Shown here piece by piece: positions 49,128-57,969 of a stretch of DNA of 64,000 nucleotides. The stretch's first letter is position 1. Each line of letters opens with the position of its first letter. The stretch comes from Demequina sediminis. GTDB lineage: Bacteria; Actinomycetota; Actinomycetes; Actinomycetales; Demequinaceae. Below the pieces are notes generated by a model. The model saw only the letters and a program-made list of their open reading frames with translations. It did no database searches and was not told the origin of the DNA. Position numbers and translations under genes: made by a program. The stretch lies in the NCBI RefSeq assembly GCF_030296675.1, contig NZ_AP027736.1:1-64000 (forward strand). The letters run 5' to 3'.

Positions 49128-49154
49128 GGGAATGTGACGCGTCATCTCTCCGTT
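49128..49154 (+). promoter_or_regulatory. SigR-type promoter of sigR
   Basis: GGGAAT (49128-49133), an 18-nt spacer and GTT (49152-49154) match the GGGAAT-N18-GTT promoter used by SigR/SigH. It lies 84 nt before the sigR ATG, so the sigma factor would activate its own gene. Confidence 0.8.
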
Positions 49155-49223
49155 CCACCCCCGTGACGACCACCGTGGAGCAGACCTCGCGACCCGCGAC
49201 TGTCGCGTCCGCGCGCGCCGCTG

Positions 49224-49229
49224 TACGCT
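49224..49229 (+). promoter_or_regulatory. Second, leaderless-type -10 box of sigR
   Basis: TACGCT ends 8 nt before the ATG at 49238 and would give a basal transcript independent of SigR. Confidence 0.4.
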
Positions 49230-49237
49230 CGCAGGCG

Positions 49238-49843
49238 ATGACTGACACGACGGATTTCGATTTCGAGGCAGAGGCGCTGGGCTACATGGACCAGCTCTAT
49301 GCCGCCGCGCTACGCATGACGCGCAATGGGGCCGACGCCGAGGACCTGGTGCAGGAGACCTTCGCGAAGGCCTTCGCCGGACGCGACAAGTTCACGCCTG
49401 GCACCAACCTCAAGGCGTGGCTCTACCGCATCCAGACCAACGCCTTCATCAACACGTACCGCAAGAAGCAGCGCGAACCCAAGCGCTCGGACGCGGAGAC
49501 GGTCGAGGACTGGCAGTTGGCCGCGGCGGCGGAACACACCTCGAGCGGGCTCGCGTCCGCCGAGGACTCTGCCCTCGATGCGTTGGGCGACGACGAGATT
49601 CGTCGCGCGCTGTCGGAGCTGTCGGAGGACTTCCGCATGGCCGTCTACCTCTCGGATGTCGAGGGGTTCGCCTACAAGGAGATCGCGCAGATCATGGACA
49701 CACCGGTGGGGACGGTGATGTCGCGCCTGCACCGCGGACGCAAGCTGTTGCGCGAGAAGCTTCGGGACTACGCCGCCGAGCGTGGTCTCTACGAAAGGAC
49801 CCCGGTGAAGAAGGACGAGGACGGGGGCGTGTGCCGTGCCTAA
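49238..49843 (+). CDS. sigR: ECF sigma factor SigR/SigH (thiol-oxidative stress)
   Basis: 201 residues starting [27 protein letters not shown]. Region 2 has [18 protein letters not shown] and [21 protein letters not shown], the SigR-class box; region 4 ends [27 protein letters not shown]. SigR drives thioredoxin and thiol-repair genes after disulfide stress. A longer in-frame extension upstream was rejected because the SigR promoter and a leaderless -10 box lie in it. The stop overlaps rsrA by 8 nt. Confidence 0.92.
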   Translation: MTDTTDFDFEAEALGYMDQLYAAALRMTRNGADAEDLVQETFAKAFAGRDKFTPGTNLKAWLYRIQTNAFINTYRKKQREPKRSDAETVEDWQLAAAAEHTSSGLASAEDSALDALGDDEIRRALSELSEDFRMAVYLSDVEGFAYKEIAQIMDTPVGTVMSRLHRGRKLLREKLRDYAAERGLYERTPVKKDEDGGVCRA

Positions 49844-50087
49844 GCCAGAGTGTGAAGAGGCCCTGGATCGCCTCTTTGAGTACATCGATCACGAGCTCCC
49901 CGAGGAGGAGATTCACCGGATCGGTGAGCACCTCAAGGAGTGCCCTCCGTGCGAGGCGGAGCACAAGATCAACGAGAAGATCAAGCGACTCGTCAACCGC
50001 ACGGGCCACGACGTCGCTCCGGAGGACCTGCGTGATCGCATCCTCATGACCATCCGGGCCGCGCGCCCGGATGTCGGCGGGAACTAG
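49836..50087 (+). CDS. rsrA: Zinc anti-sigma factor RsrA
   Basis: 83 residues from GTG, starting [24 protein letters not shown]-family redox-sensitive anti-sigma factor with zinc ligands Cys6, and the HxxxCxxC motif in [12 protein letters not shown]. Oxidation forms a disulfide, releases zinc and frees SigR. The overlapping gene start keeps synthesis equal to SigR. Length is slightly below Streptomyces RsrA but all core residues are present. Confidence 0.92.
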   Translation: MPKPECEEALDRLFEYIDHELPEEEIHRIGEHLKECPPCEAEHKINEKIKRLVNRTGHDVAPEDLRDRILMTIRAARPDVGGN

Positions 50088-50091
50088 GCAG

Positions 50092-50115
50092 GGCATCGTC
50101 CCCAGGGACGATGCC
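50092..50115. repeat. Inverted pair of the GGACGATGC word
   Basis: GGCATCGTCCC at 50092-50102 is mirrored by GGGACGATGCC at 50105-50115, with 2 nt between. It begins 4 nt after the rsrA stop, like a DUS-type double word or a small hairpin. Confidence 0.75.
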
Positions 50116-50168
50116 GCGCTCGCGGGGGCGCGACCGTCACCCGGGCGCGGGAGCCCCTAGAGATGACT

Positions 50169-50199
50169 GAAGCCGCATCGGCACTGCCGATGCGGCTTC
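50169..50199. terminator. Bidirectional terminator between rsrA and bL37
   Basis: Perfect 14-bp stem GAAGCCGCATCGGC (50169-50182) with 50186-50199 and a 3-nt loop, between convergent genes. Confidence 0.85.
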
Positions 50200-50223
50200 G
50201 TCGTAGATCCGGGCGGACGCGGC

Positions 50224-50298
50224 TCAGGCGTTGGGCCGCTTGCCGTGGTTGGCGCCGGACTTCGCGCGCGACTTGCGCTTGCGGCCTCGCTTGCTCAC
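50224..50298 (-). CDS. Ribosomal protein bL37 (24 residues)
   Basis: A 24-codon gene on the minus strand from GTG: the peptide reads MSKRGRKRKSRAKSGANHGK and ends RPNA. This matches the tiny, strongly basic large-subunit protein bL37 that is specific to actinobacteria. AAAGGGGA lies 7 nt upstream as a ribosome binding site. Nearly half of the residues are Lys or Arg, as expected for an RNA-binding extension-like protein. It lies beside sigR-rsrA, its usual place. Easily missed by length cut-offs. Confidence 0.9.
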   Translation of the reverse strand: MSKRGRKRKSRAKSGANHGKRPNA

Positions 50299-50432
50299 TT
50301 GCGTTCCCCTTTCTGGACACGAATTCAGACCCCCTATCCTCCCACACCTGACGGACTCGTCACACCCCCGCATCGGCGGGCCGTGCGGGACGCTACGCTC
50401 GCCTCAAGCCGCCCCCCGCTCATGCCGATGGA

Positions 50433-51527
50433 GTGACCGTGAGTGATCAGCCCCAGTCCGTGATCCCGTTCCTGCACGCGCTCGCCTCGACGGGCGGCTC
50501 CGACCTGCACTGCAAGGTCGGCTCTGCCCCGCGCGTGCGCGTCGACGGGCGCCTGCGCAAGCTGCAGGTGCCGCCGCTGACCGCCGACGACACGCGACAC
50601 ATGGTGGCGCAGGTGCTGCCGGAGGACCTGGTGGCGGTGTTCCGCGACACGCACGAGGCCGACTTCGCGTTCTCGCTGTCCGGCGTGGGTCGCTTCCGCG
50701 TCAACGCATACGTCGCGCGCGGCACGGAGTCCCTGGTGTTCCGCCGTGTCGCGGTGGGCGCGCAGAATTTCGAGGAGCTGGGGCTGCCGCCCGTCATCGC
50801 GGACCTCGCTCTCGAGCCGCGCGGGCTCGTGCTCGTGACGGGCCCCACCGGATCCGGAAAGACCACGACGCTCGCGTCGATGATCGACCTCATCAACACG
50901 TACCGCGAGGTCAACATCGTCACGATCGAGGACCCCATCGAGGTCCTCCACGCGGACAAGAAGGCGATCATCTCCCAGCGCGAGGTGCGCTCCGACACGC
51001 TCGACTTCACGAGCGCGCTGCGGGCCGCGATGCGCCAGGACCCCGACGTCATCATGGTCGGCGAGATGCGCGACATCGAGACGGTGCGCGCCGCGCTCTC
51101 GGCCGCCGAGACGGGCCACCTGGTGCTCGCGACTCTCCACACGGTGGATGCGCAGGACACCATCAACCGCATCGTCGACTTCTTCACCCCGCACGAGCAG
51201 AGCCAGGTGCGCGCGACGCTCGCGCAGACGCTGCGCGGAATCGTGTCGCAGCGCCTCGTGCGCCGCGGCGACGGCACGGGACGCACGCTGGTCGCGGAGG
51301 TCATGGTCAACACGGGCCGCACCGCCGAGGCGATCGTGGATCCCTCGAGCCAGCCGCCCATCCTCGACCTCATCGCCGACGGCGAGTACTACAAGATGCA
51401 GACCTTCGACCAGCACCTGTTCGCGCTCGTGCGCGACGGCGTGGTGGGGCTGGACGATGCCGTGGCGATCGCCTCCCGCCCGCACGACCTGCTGGTTGAG
51501 CTGCGCGGAGCGGGAATCGTCGACTGA
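50433..51527 (+). CDS. pilT: PilT-type twitching ATPase
   Basis: 364 residues from GTG (an alternative GTG lies two codons on). N-terminal PAS-like domain with GGSDLHCKVGSAPRVRVDG; RecA-like domain with Walker A GPTGSGKTTT, Asp box TIEDPIEVLH, Walker B DPDVIMVGEMRD and His box TGHLVLATLHT. Near the C-terminus the retraction motif AIRNLIRE of classical PilT is replaced by PILDLIADGEYYKMQTFDQ. PilT retracts type IV pili for twitching and DNA uptake. No pilin, PilB, PilC or PilQ gene is in the window, so it stands alone here. Frame intact. Confidence 0.87.
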   Translation: MTVSDQPQSVIPFLHALASTGGSDLHCKVGSAPRVRVDGRLRKLQVPPLTADDTRHMVAQVLPEDLVAVFRDTHEADFAFSLSGVGRFRVNAYVARGTESLVFRRVAVGAQNFEELGLPPVIADLALEPRGLVLVTGPTGSGKTTTLASMIDLINTYREVNIVTIEDPIEVLHADKKAIISQREVRSDTLDFTSALRAAMRQDPDVIMVGEMRDIETVRAALSAAETGHLVLATLHTVDAQDTINRIVDFFTPHEQSQVRATLAQTLRGIVSQRLVRRGDGTGRTLVAEVMVNTGRTAEAIVDPSSQPPILDLIADGEYYKMQTFDQHLFALVRDGVVGLDDAVAIASRPHDLLVELRGAGIVD

Positions 51528-51699
51528 CGCGGGCCGGGCGGCCTGAAGCGCGGGCGAGTCGCGTCGGTCGCCCGCGATCCGGGTCGATCCGGCCTCCATC
51601 GCGCACGGATCCGCGCAGCGCCCGCAGCACAGGTCCGCGGCTCGGGTCTGAGACTCGGATCGGCGGCTCGGATGGGAGGCTCGGGCCTGGGACGCCGGG
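51528..51699. other. Spacer between pilT and SGNH gene
   Basis: 172 nt between convergent genes. It holds a 9-bp stem CGCGGGCGA (51549-51557 with 51568-51576), a possible terminator for pilT, and a run of loose repeats of GGCTCGGAT near 51639-51690. No small open frame with a ribosome binding site is evident. Confidence 0.5.
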
Positions 51700-52295
51700 C
51701 TAGACGGCCGGCTGCTCGATTCCGAGCCACGAGTGCCACCGCGAGTGCAGCACGAGCCACGCCATGAGGCCGTAGCCGGCCTGGCGGGGGAGCGCATCGT
51801 CGCCGGTGGCCATGTCCGCCGCCCACTGCTCGTGGCGTACGAGCGGCCCGTACATGTCGACGTATCCGACCCCACGCCGGGAGGCGGCGTCCTCGCACAC
51901 GGCCGCGAGCTCCGCGATGCGAGGGTTGTCCTGGTCACGACCGGGGGAGGGCCCGCGATGAGGGTCTCGAAGCCCAGCGCGTGCGCGCGGTCGAGGAAGT
52001 TCGCGACGTTGAGCCGCGTCATGGTGGCGGACACGCCGCGCAGCGCGTCGTGACGACCGATCGCGAAGAGCACGTAGCTGGTCTCGGCCTCGGCGTGACG
52101 AGTGCGGCGCAGCGCTTCCTCGTCCCAGCGGCTCGTGAGCTCTCCCGTGGTCTCTCCCGGCACCGCGAGGGTGTGGAACGCGAGGTCGGGCGCGAGTGGC
52201 AGGGTGCGCGCCGCGACCCGTCCCGCCCATCCCATCGCCTTGGGGTCGCCGTGGCCCGCGACGAGCTCGTCGCCCACGAGGAAGACGTTTCTCAT
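51700..52295 (-). CDS. SGNH/GDSL hydrolase (frameshifted)
   Basis: 198 residues after correction. Opens [23 protein letters not shown], where the block I GDS motif is altered to GDE, so the catalytic Ser is missing at the usual place. FAIGRHDA resembles block III with the GxND form lost. The closing catalytic pair is not clear either. It may be an inactive or redirected esterase. The frame breaks at 51943-51947, five G on the plus strand instead of six. Its ATG overlaps the kgd stop by 4 nt, so it is translated after kgd. Confidence 0.62.
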
Positions 52296-55200
52296 CGCGC
52301 GAACGCCCGCCGGACCAGGTCGGTCTGTTCGGCCGCGTGACGCGAGGCGAGCCCCGACGCGGGGGAGGCCGAGGCCGACCGCGACACGACCGACACCGTC
52401 GAGCCCACCACCTGGGGAAGGCTGAGCGACATGCGCGACCATGCGCCCTGGTTGTGCGGCTCCTCCTGGACCCACACGAGCTCCGCGCCGTCGAATGGCG
52501 CGAGCGCCTCCTTGATCGACTCGGGTACGAGCGGATAGAGCTGCTCGAAGCGGACGATCGCGGTCGAGGTGTCGCCCGACCGGTCGCGCTCGGCGACCAG
52601 GTCGTAGTACACCTTGCCCGCGCACATGAGCACGCGGTCCACGTTCGCCGGGTCGACGCTGGGGTCGCCGATCACGGGCTCGAAGGTGCCCGTGGTGAAG
52701 TCCTCGACCGAGGACTGCGCCGCGCGCAGGCGCAGCATCGACTTGGGGGTGAAGACCACGAGCGGCTTGCGCGGGCGGTTGTAGCCCTGGCGGCGCAGCA
52801 GGTGGAAGTAGCTGGCCGGGGTCGACGGCATCGCGGCGATCATGTTCTCCTCCGCGCACAGCTGGAGGAAGCGCTCGACGCGTGCCGACGAGTGATCGGG
52901 TCCCTGACCCTCGAAGCCGTGCGGCAGCAGCAACACGACGGACGAGGACTGTCCCCACTTCTGCTCTGCCGAGGAGATGAACTCGTCGATGATGGTCTGT
53001 GCGCCGTTGACGAAGTCGCCGAACTGCGCCTCCCACAACACGAGCGCGTCGGGGCGCTCGACCGAGTAGCCGTACTCGAAGCCCACGACGGAGTACTCGG
53101 ACAGCGGCGAGTCGAAGATGTGCAATCGCGCCTGGTCGGAGGACAGATACAGCAGCGGGGTCCACTCGGCGCCGGTGTTGCGGTCGTGATAGACCGCGTG
53201 GCGCTGGACGAACGTGCCGCGGCGGCTGTCCTGGCCCGAGACGCGCACGGGCACGCCCTCCTGCAGCAGCGTGCCGAAGGCCAGGATCTCTCCGTAGCCC
53301 CAGTCGATGCCGCCCTCGCGGCTCATCTGCTCGCGCTTCTCGAGCAACTTCTCGAGCTTGGGGTGGACGGCGAAGCCCTCGGGCGGGCGCACGTGGGCGC
53401 GGCCGATCCTCTCGATCTGGCTCGCGGTGACGGCGGTCTTCCACCCCACCATGACGCCGGCATCGGAGGACTGCGAGGCGGGTAGCTCGAGGCCGGCCAC
53501 AGACTCGGCGTGCTCCGCCGGCTTGTAGCCCTCACGCGTCTCGATGAACACCCGCTCGAGCTGCGACAGGTAGTCCTTCGAGACCGCCTCTGCCTCCTCC
53601 GTGGTGATGTCCCCGCGGCGGATGAGCGACTCCGTGTAGAGGTGGCGCACCGAGCGCTTGGCCTCGATGAGGTCGTACATGCGCGGCTGCGTCATCGAGG
53701 GTCGTCGCCCTCGTTGTGGCCGCGGCGGCGGTAGCAGACCATGTCGACGATCACGTCGCGACCGAAGCGCTCGCGGTACTCGAACGCGAGCCGCGCGGCG
53801 CGCACGCACGCCTCGGGGTCGTCGCCGTTCACGTGGAAGATCGGGATCTGGTAGCCCTTGGCGATGTCCGTGCAGTAGCGCGTCGACCGCGAGCTCTCGG
53901 GCCCGGTGGTGAAGCCCACCTGGTTGTTGATGATGACGTGGACCGTGCCGCCCGTGCGGTAGCCCTTGAGCAGGGCCATGTTGATGGTCTCCATCACGAC
54001 GCCCTGGCCCGAGAAGGCCGCGTCACCGTGGATGAGGACCGGAAGCACGGGGTAGCCGTCCGTCGCGGGGTCGGCACCCAGCGCGTCGAGCTTCGCGCGC
54101 ACGATGCCCTCGAGGACGGGGTTGACCGCCTCGAGGTGCGAGGGGTTGGCAGCGAGGTAGACGCGCGTGGTCGCGCCGGACTCGGCGGTGAAGGTGCCCT
54201 CGGTGCCGAGGTGGTACTTGACGTCTCCGGAGCCCTGGACCGAGCCGGGCACCGCGGTGCCCTCGAACTCCGAGAAGATCTGCCCGTAGCTCTTGCCCGC
54301 GAGGTTCGCGAGCACGTTGAGGCGGCCGCGGTGCGCCATGCCGATGCACACCTCGTGCACCCCGGCCTCGGCCGCGGCGCTCATCACGGAGTCGAGCAGC
54401 GGAATGAGCGACTCGCCGCCCTCGAGCGAGAAGCGCTTCTGTCCGACGTACTTGGTCTGCAGGAAGGCCTCGAACGCCTCCGCGGCGTTGAGGCGGTGCA
54501 GGATCCGCAGGTGCTCCTCGCGCGTGGGCTTGGTGTAGCCGTGTTCGAGCCGCTCCTGGAAGAACTGACGCTGCTCGCGATCCGCGATGTGCATGTACTC
54601 GAGGCCGATGGTCCGGCAGTACGCGTCGCGCAGGCGCCCGAGGACGCCGCGCAGCGTCCACTCGTCCTGACCGGCGAATCCCGCGGTCTGGTACGAGCGG
54701 TCGAGGTCCCACAGCGTGAGGCCGTGTGTCTGGACGTCGAGATCGGGGTGCTTGCGCGGGCGGGACGACAGCGGGTCGACGTCGGCCATGAGGTGGCCGC
54801 GCGAGCGGTACGCGTGGATGAGCTCGGCGATGCGCGCGGGCTTGGCAGCCTCGGCCGCGGGGTCCGTCGCGGAATCTTGGACCCACCGCACCGGCTCGTA
54901 CGGGATCCGGATTGAGGAGAAGACGCGGTCGTAGAAGCCGTCGAGGCCGAGGAGCTTGCGGTGCACCAGGCCCAGGAACTCGCCCGACTGCGCGCCCTGA
55001 ATCACGCGGTGGTCGTACGTCGAGGTCAGGGTCATCACCTTCGAGATGCCGAGGCGAGCGACCACCTCCTCGGAGGCGCCCTGGAACTCGGCGGGGTAGT
55101 CCATCGACCCCACGCCGACGATCGCGCCCTGGCCGCGCATGAGGCGCGGCACCGAGTGGACCGTGCCGAGCGTGCCGGGGTTGGTGAGCGTGAGCGTCGT

Positions 55201-56109
55201 GCCCTGGAAGTCGGTGGCTTGCAGGGCCCCGCCGCGCGCGCGGCGCACGACGTCCTCGTAGGCGGCCCAGAAGGCCGCGAAGTCCATCTGGTCGGCGCCC
55301 TTGATCGACGGCACCAGCAGCTGGCGCGTGCCATCGGGTCGCGCGAGGTCGATCGCGAGGCCCAGATTGACGCTCGCGGGCGTCTGCAGCGCGGGCTTGC
55401 CGTCCTCCTCGACGTACGCGACGTTCATCGCGGGGAACTCGGCGATCGCCTCGACGATCGCGAAGCCGATGAGGTGCGTGAAGCTGACCTTGCCGCCGCG
55501 GGTGCGCGCGAGGTGGTTATTGACCACGACGCGGTTGTCCATGAGCAGCTTCGCGGGGATGGTGCGCACCGAGGTCGCGGTGGGCACCGCGAGGCTCGCC
55601 TCCATGTTCTCGACCACGCGCGCGGCGGGTCCGCGCAGGCGCGAGATGCCCTGCTCGACGTCCTTCGCCTCGAGCGGCGTGTGGTCGGGGCGCTGCAGGT
55701 ACGCGGCGGTGGGTGCCTGCGCGGTCGCGATGGGCTGGGTCACGCTCGGGTCGGCATCGGGGGCGGACTCGGCTGGCGCGGACGCGGGTGCCTCCTCGGC
55801 GGCCGGGTTGGCCGGTGAGGACGATGCCTGGGGCGGGGACGATGCCTGAGGTGAGGACGATGCCTGAGGCTGAGAGGGCGCGGGAGCCGGGGGAGCGGGC
55901 GGGGGTGGTGGCGGCGGGGGAACCGCCTGCGAGGAGGCCGGTGCCGGGGCGTCTGCGTCGGAGGCAGATGCCGGTTCGTCGGCGCCGGCGGCCCCATGCG
56001 CGTTGCCGAGAATGAGCGACGCGACGGACGGGGCACCTGCTGCTCGGGTGACGGAGACGCGGTCCGTCTCGGGCACGGAGGTGTCTGGGGACACGTTGAG
56101 GCCGCTCAC
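52292..56109 (-). CDS. kgd: Multifunctional 2-oxoglutarate decarboxylase Kgd (frameshifted)
   Basis: 1272 residues after correction. Actinobacterial fusion of an E2-like succinyltransferase domain (about 150-390, active motif [17 protein letters not shown]) with an E1 thiamine domain ([23 protein letters not shown] and [26 protein letters not shown]). It feeds the TCA cycle and glutamate node. The usual N-terminal motif with NEWLV and FLEDP, which lies before the linker in Mtb Kgd, is not found; the protein begins with a low-complexity Pro/Ala/Ser linker of about 120 residues. The frame breaks at 53699-53701, three G on the plus strand instead of four, at [16 protein letters not shown] start at 56109. 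Confidence 0.92.
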
Positions 56110-56205
56110 TTTCTTGGCGCATCAGCGTCGGTGGTGACTGGTGGTCCTATCTTCGTCCTTCAACGAGCGGGCCCGGAACCGTGTGCCCGCCATTTGGGTA
56201 AATCG

Positions 56206-57009
56206 TTACGTGAGATCGCGCCGGAACGTGGTGAGCCAGCCGATCAGTGCTGCCACTCCACCATAGGCCAGCAGGACCGCGAGTCCGGCCCCCGACGGCA
56301 GGAGCGACGCGAGTCCCGAGGCCGAGTAGAGGCTCGATCCCACGATCGCCTCACCCGCCGCGCCCGGCAGGAAGCGCGCCACGGGAGCGGCGGCCTCCCA
56401 GAAGCCCGCCGCGACGCGCAGCAGCGGCTCGACCAGTTGCGTCCACGCGAGCAGCCCCACGATCACCACCACCTGGTTGGTGACGGCGCATCCGAAGCCC
56501 ACCCCGACGAGCAGCCACGCGCCCATCGCGACCACCGTGAGACCCAACGCCTTCCAGGTGTCGGGCTCCCCGAGCATCGTCTCTTGGCCCGCCGCCGCGA
56601 GAGACGCGGACCCGACCCCGAGCGACACCGCTGCGGTCGCGAGCCCGTAGAGGACCGCGAACGGAAGCGCGGCACCCACCTTGGCGAGGATCACGCGCGC
56701 GCGGCGCGGCTCGGCGAGCAGCGTGGTCTCGATCGTGCGGTGACGGAACTCGGACGTGACGAGCAGTGCGCCGAACGCGAGGGGGAAGACGTAGGCGAGC
56801 GAGACGCCCGCGGTGTAGACCGTGAGCGCGAGCTGCTCGGGCGCGAGGGCGCCCGGCTCGCCCGCGGCACCCGACGCCGTGCCGCCGAACGCGAAGGCGA
56901 AGGCGAAGACCGCCGCGAAGAACGCGACCGCTCCGGACTGGATGACCAGCAGGACCCACCACAGCCGCGTGGTGAGGGCCTTGCGCAGCTCGGATCGCAC
57001 CGCGTTCAT
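56206..57009 (-). CDS. ABC-2 type transporter permease
   Basis: 267 residues starting MNAVRSELRKALTTRLWWVLL. Six hydrophobic helices with a short periplasmic loop after the first, the ABC-2 permease layout; conserved TSEFRHRTIETTLLAEP marks the coupling region. It forms an exporter with the ATPase encoded just upstream, whose stop overlaps its ATG by 4 nt. Substrate unknown; similar pairs export peptides or lipids in Gram-positives. Confidence 0.85.
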   Translation of the reverse strand: MNAVRSELRKALTTRLWWVLLVIQSGAVAFFAAVFAFAFAFGGTASGAAGEPGALAPEQLALTVYTAGVSLAYVFPLAFGALLVTSEFRHRTIETTLLAEPRRARVILAKVGAALPFAVLYGLATAAVSLGVGSASLAAAGQETMLGEPDTWKALGLTVVAMGAWLLVGVGFGCAVTNQVVVIVGLLAWTQLVEPLLRVAAGFWEAAAPVARFLPGAAGEAIVGSSLYSASGLASLLPSGAGLAVLLAYGGVAALIGWLTTFRRDLT

Positions 57010-57896
57010 GCCGCCTCCTCCGTCATGCGCAGGAACACCGTCTCGAGGCTCTCGCCGCCGCCCTCGAGCCCGTGGACCTCGAGTCCAGCCGCGAACGCGC
57101 GTGCGCCGAGGTCGGCCGCGGTGATGTCGGGCACCGTGAGCTCGTGCGTGGAGGCGAGCGTGGCGCCGGGGAGGTCGGCCGCGAGGCGTGATAGCCGCTC
57201 CGCGTCGGGGGAGCGCAGCGTGGCCCTGGGGCGGGCAAGGCCGCGCAGGTCCGCGAGCGCCGACGCGTGGCGCACGCGGCCGCGCGCGATGATCACGACG
57301 TCGTCGACCGTCTGCTCGACCTCGGCGAGCAGGTGAGAGGACAACAGCACCGTGCCGCCGCGCGCCGCATAGGCACGCAGGAAGGCCCGCATCCAGGTGA
57401 TGCCGGCGGGATCGAGGCCGTTTGCTGGCTCGTCGAGGATGAGCGCCTGCGGGTCGCCCAGCAGCGCCGTCGCGAGTCCCAGCCGCTGGCGCATGCCCAG
57501 CGAGAAGCCGCCCACACGCCGGTTCGCGGCGTCGCTCATGCCCGTGAGGCCCAGCACCTCGTCGCAGCGGGCGTCGGTGGCGCCGACGAGCGGGGCGACC
57601 ACCCGGAGGTGGTCGCGCGCGGTGCGCCCGGGGTGAAACGCGGGCTCGAGCTGCGCGCCCACGACCGTGCCGGGAGAGGAGAGGTCGCGATACGTCGCGC
57701 CGCCGATGCGCGTGTCGCCCGACGTGGGCGTCACCAGGCCGAGCAGCGCGCGCAGCGTGGTGGACTTCCCGGCGCCATTGGGTCCCAAGAAGCCGGTAAC
57801 GCGCCCTGGCTTGGCCTCGAACGTGGCGCCCTCGACCGCTGTGACGGCACCAAAGCGCTTGGTCAGCGACTCCACCTCGATCAACGGACCCCGCAT
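57006..57896 (-). CDS. ABC transporter ATP-binding protein
   Basis: 296 residues. Walker A GPNGAGKSTT, Q loop near GAQLEPAF, signature FSLGMRQRLGLA (an S-L-G-M form), Walker B LILDEPANGLDPAGITWMR and H loop VLLSSHLLAEVE. Fits the drug/lantibiotic export class (CcmA/BcrA-like). The Q loop is followed by HPGRTARDHLRV, common in this class. GGAGGGAAG precedes the ATG at 57896. Translationally coupled to the permease. Divergent from the CBS protein at 57966. Confidence 0.9.
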   Translation of the reverse strand: MRGPLIEVESLTKRFGAVTAVEGATFEAKPGRVTGFLGPNGAGKSTTLRALLGLVTPTSGDTRIGGATYRDLSSPGTVVGAQLEPAFHPGRTARDHLRVVAPLVGATDARCDEVLGLTGMSDAANRRVGGFSLGMRQRLGLATALLGDPQALILDEPANGLDPAGITWMRAFLRAYAARGGTVLLSSHLLAEVEQTVDDVVIIARGRVRHASALADLRGLARPRATLRSPDAERLSRLAADLPGATLASTHELTVPDITAADLGARAFAAGLEVHGLEGGGESLETVFLRMTEEAA

Positions 57897-57924
57897 CGTC
57901 TTCCCTCCGTCGTTGGCGTCCGTC

Positions 57925-57930
57925 TATCCT
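57925..57930 (+). promoter_or_regulatory. -10 box upstream of the CBS-domain operon
   Basis: TATCCT lies 9 nt before an ATG at 57940 that opens a nine-codon frame ending in the TGA that overlaps the next gene start. Confidence 0.45.
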
Positions 57931-57939
57931 TTCATCACC

Positions 57940-57969
57940 ATGGACCCTGACAGTTCCCGTCCTCGATGA
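57940..57969 (+). CDS. Possible nine-residue leader peptide
   Basis: ATG at 57940 reads MDPDSSRPR and stops with a TGA whose last bases overlap the ATGA start of the downstream protein. The position just after a -10 box and the coupled stop/start suggest a translated leader that re-initiates at 57966. No attenuator hairpin is seen. It could be chance. Confidence 0.35.
   Translation: MDPDSSRPR

Noticed and set aside
50224..50347. Longer minus-strand frame through the bL37 gene
   Set aside because: Only the 24-codon frame from the GTG at 50298 matches a known protein and has a ribosome binding site.
57893..57902. GCATCGTCT at the ABC ATPase start as a copy of the dispersed word
   Set aside because: It is made by the ribosome binding site and ATG of the gene and is not an exact match.
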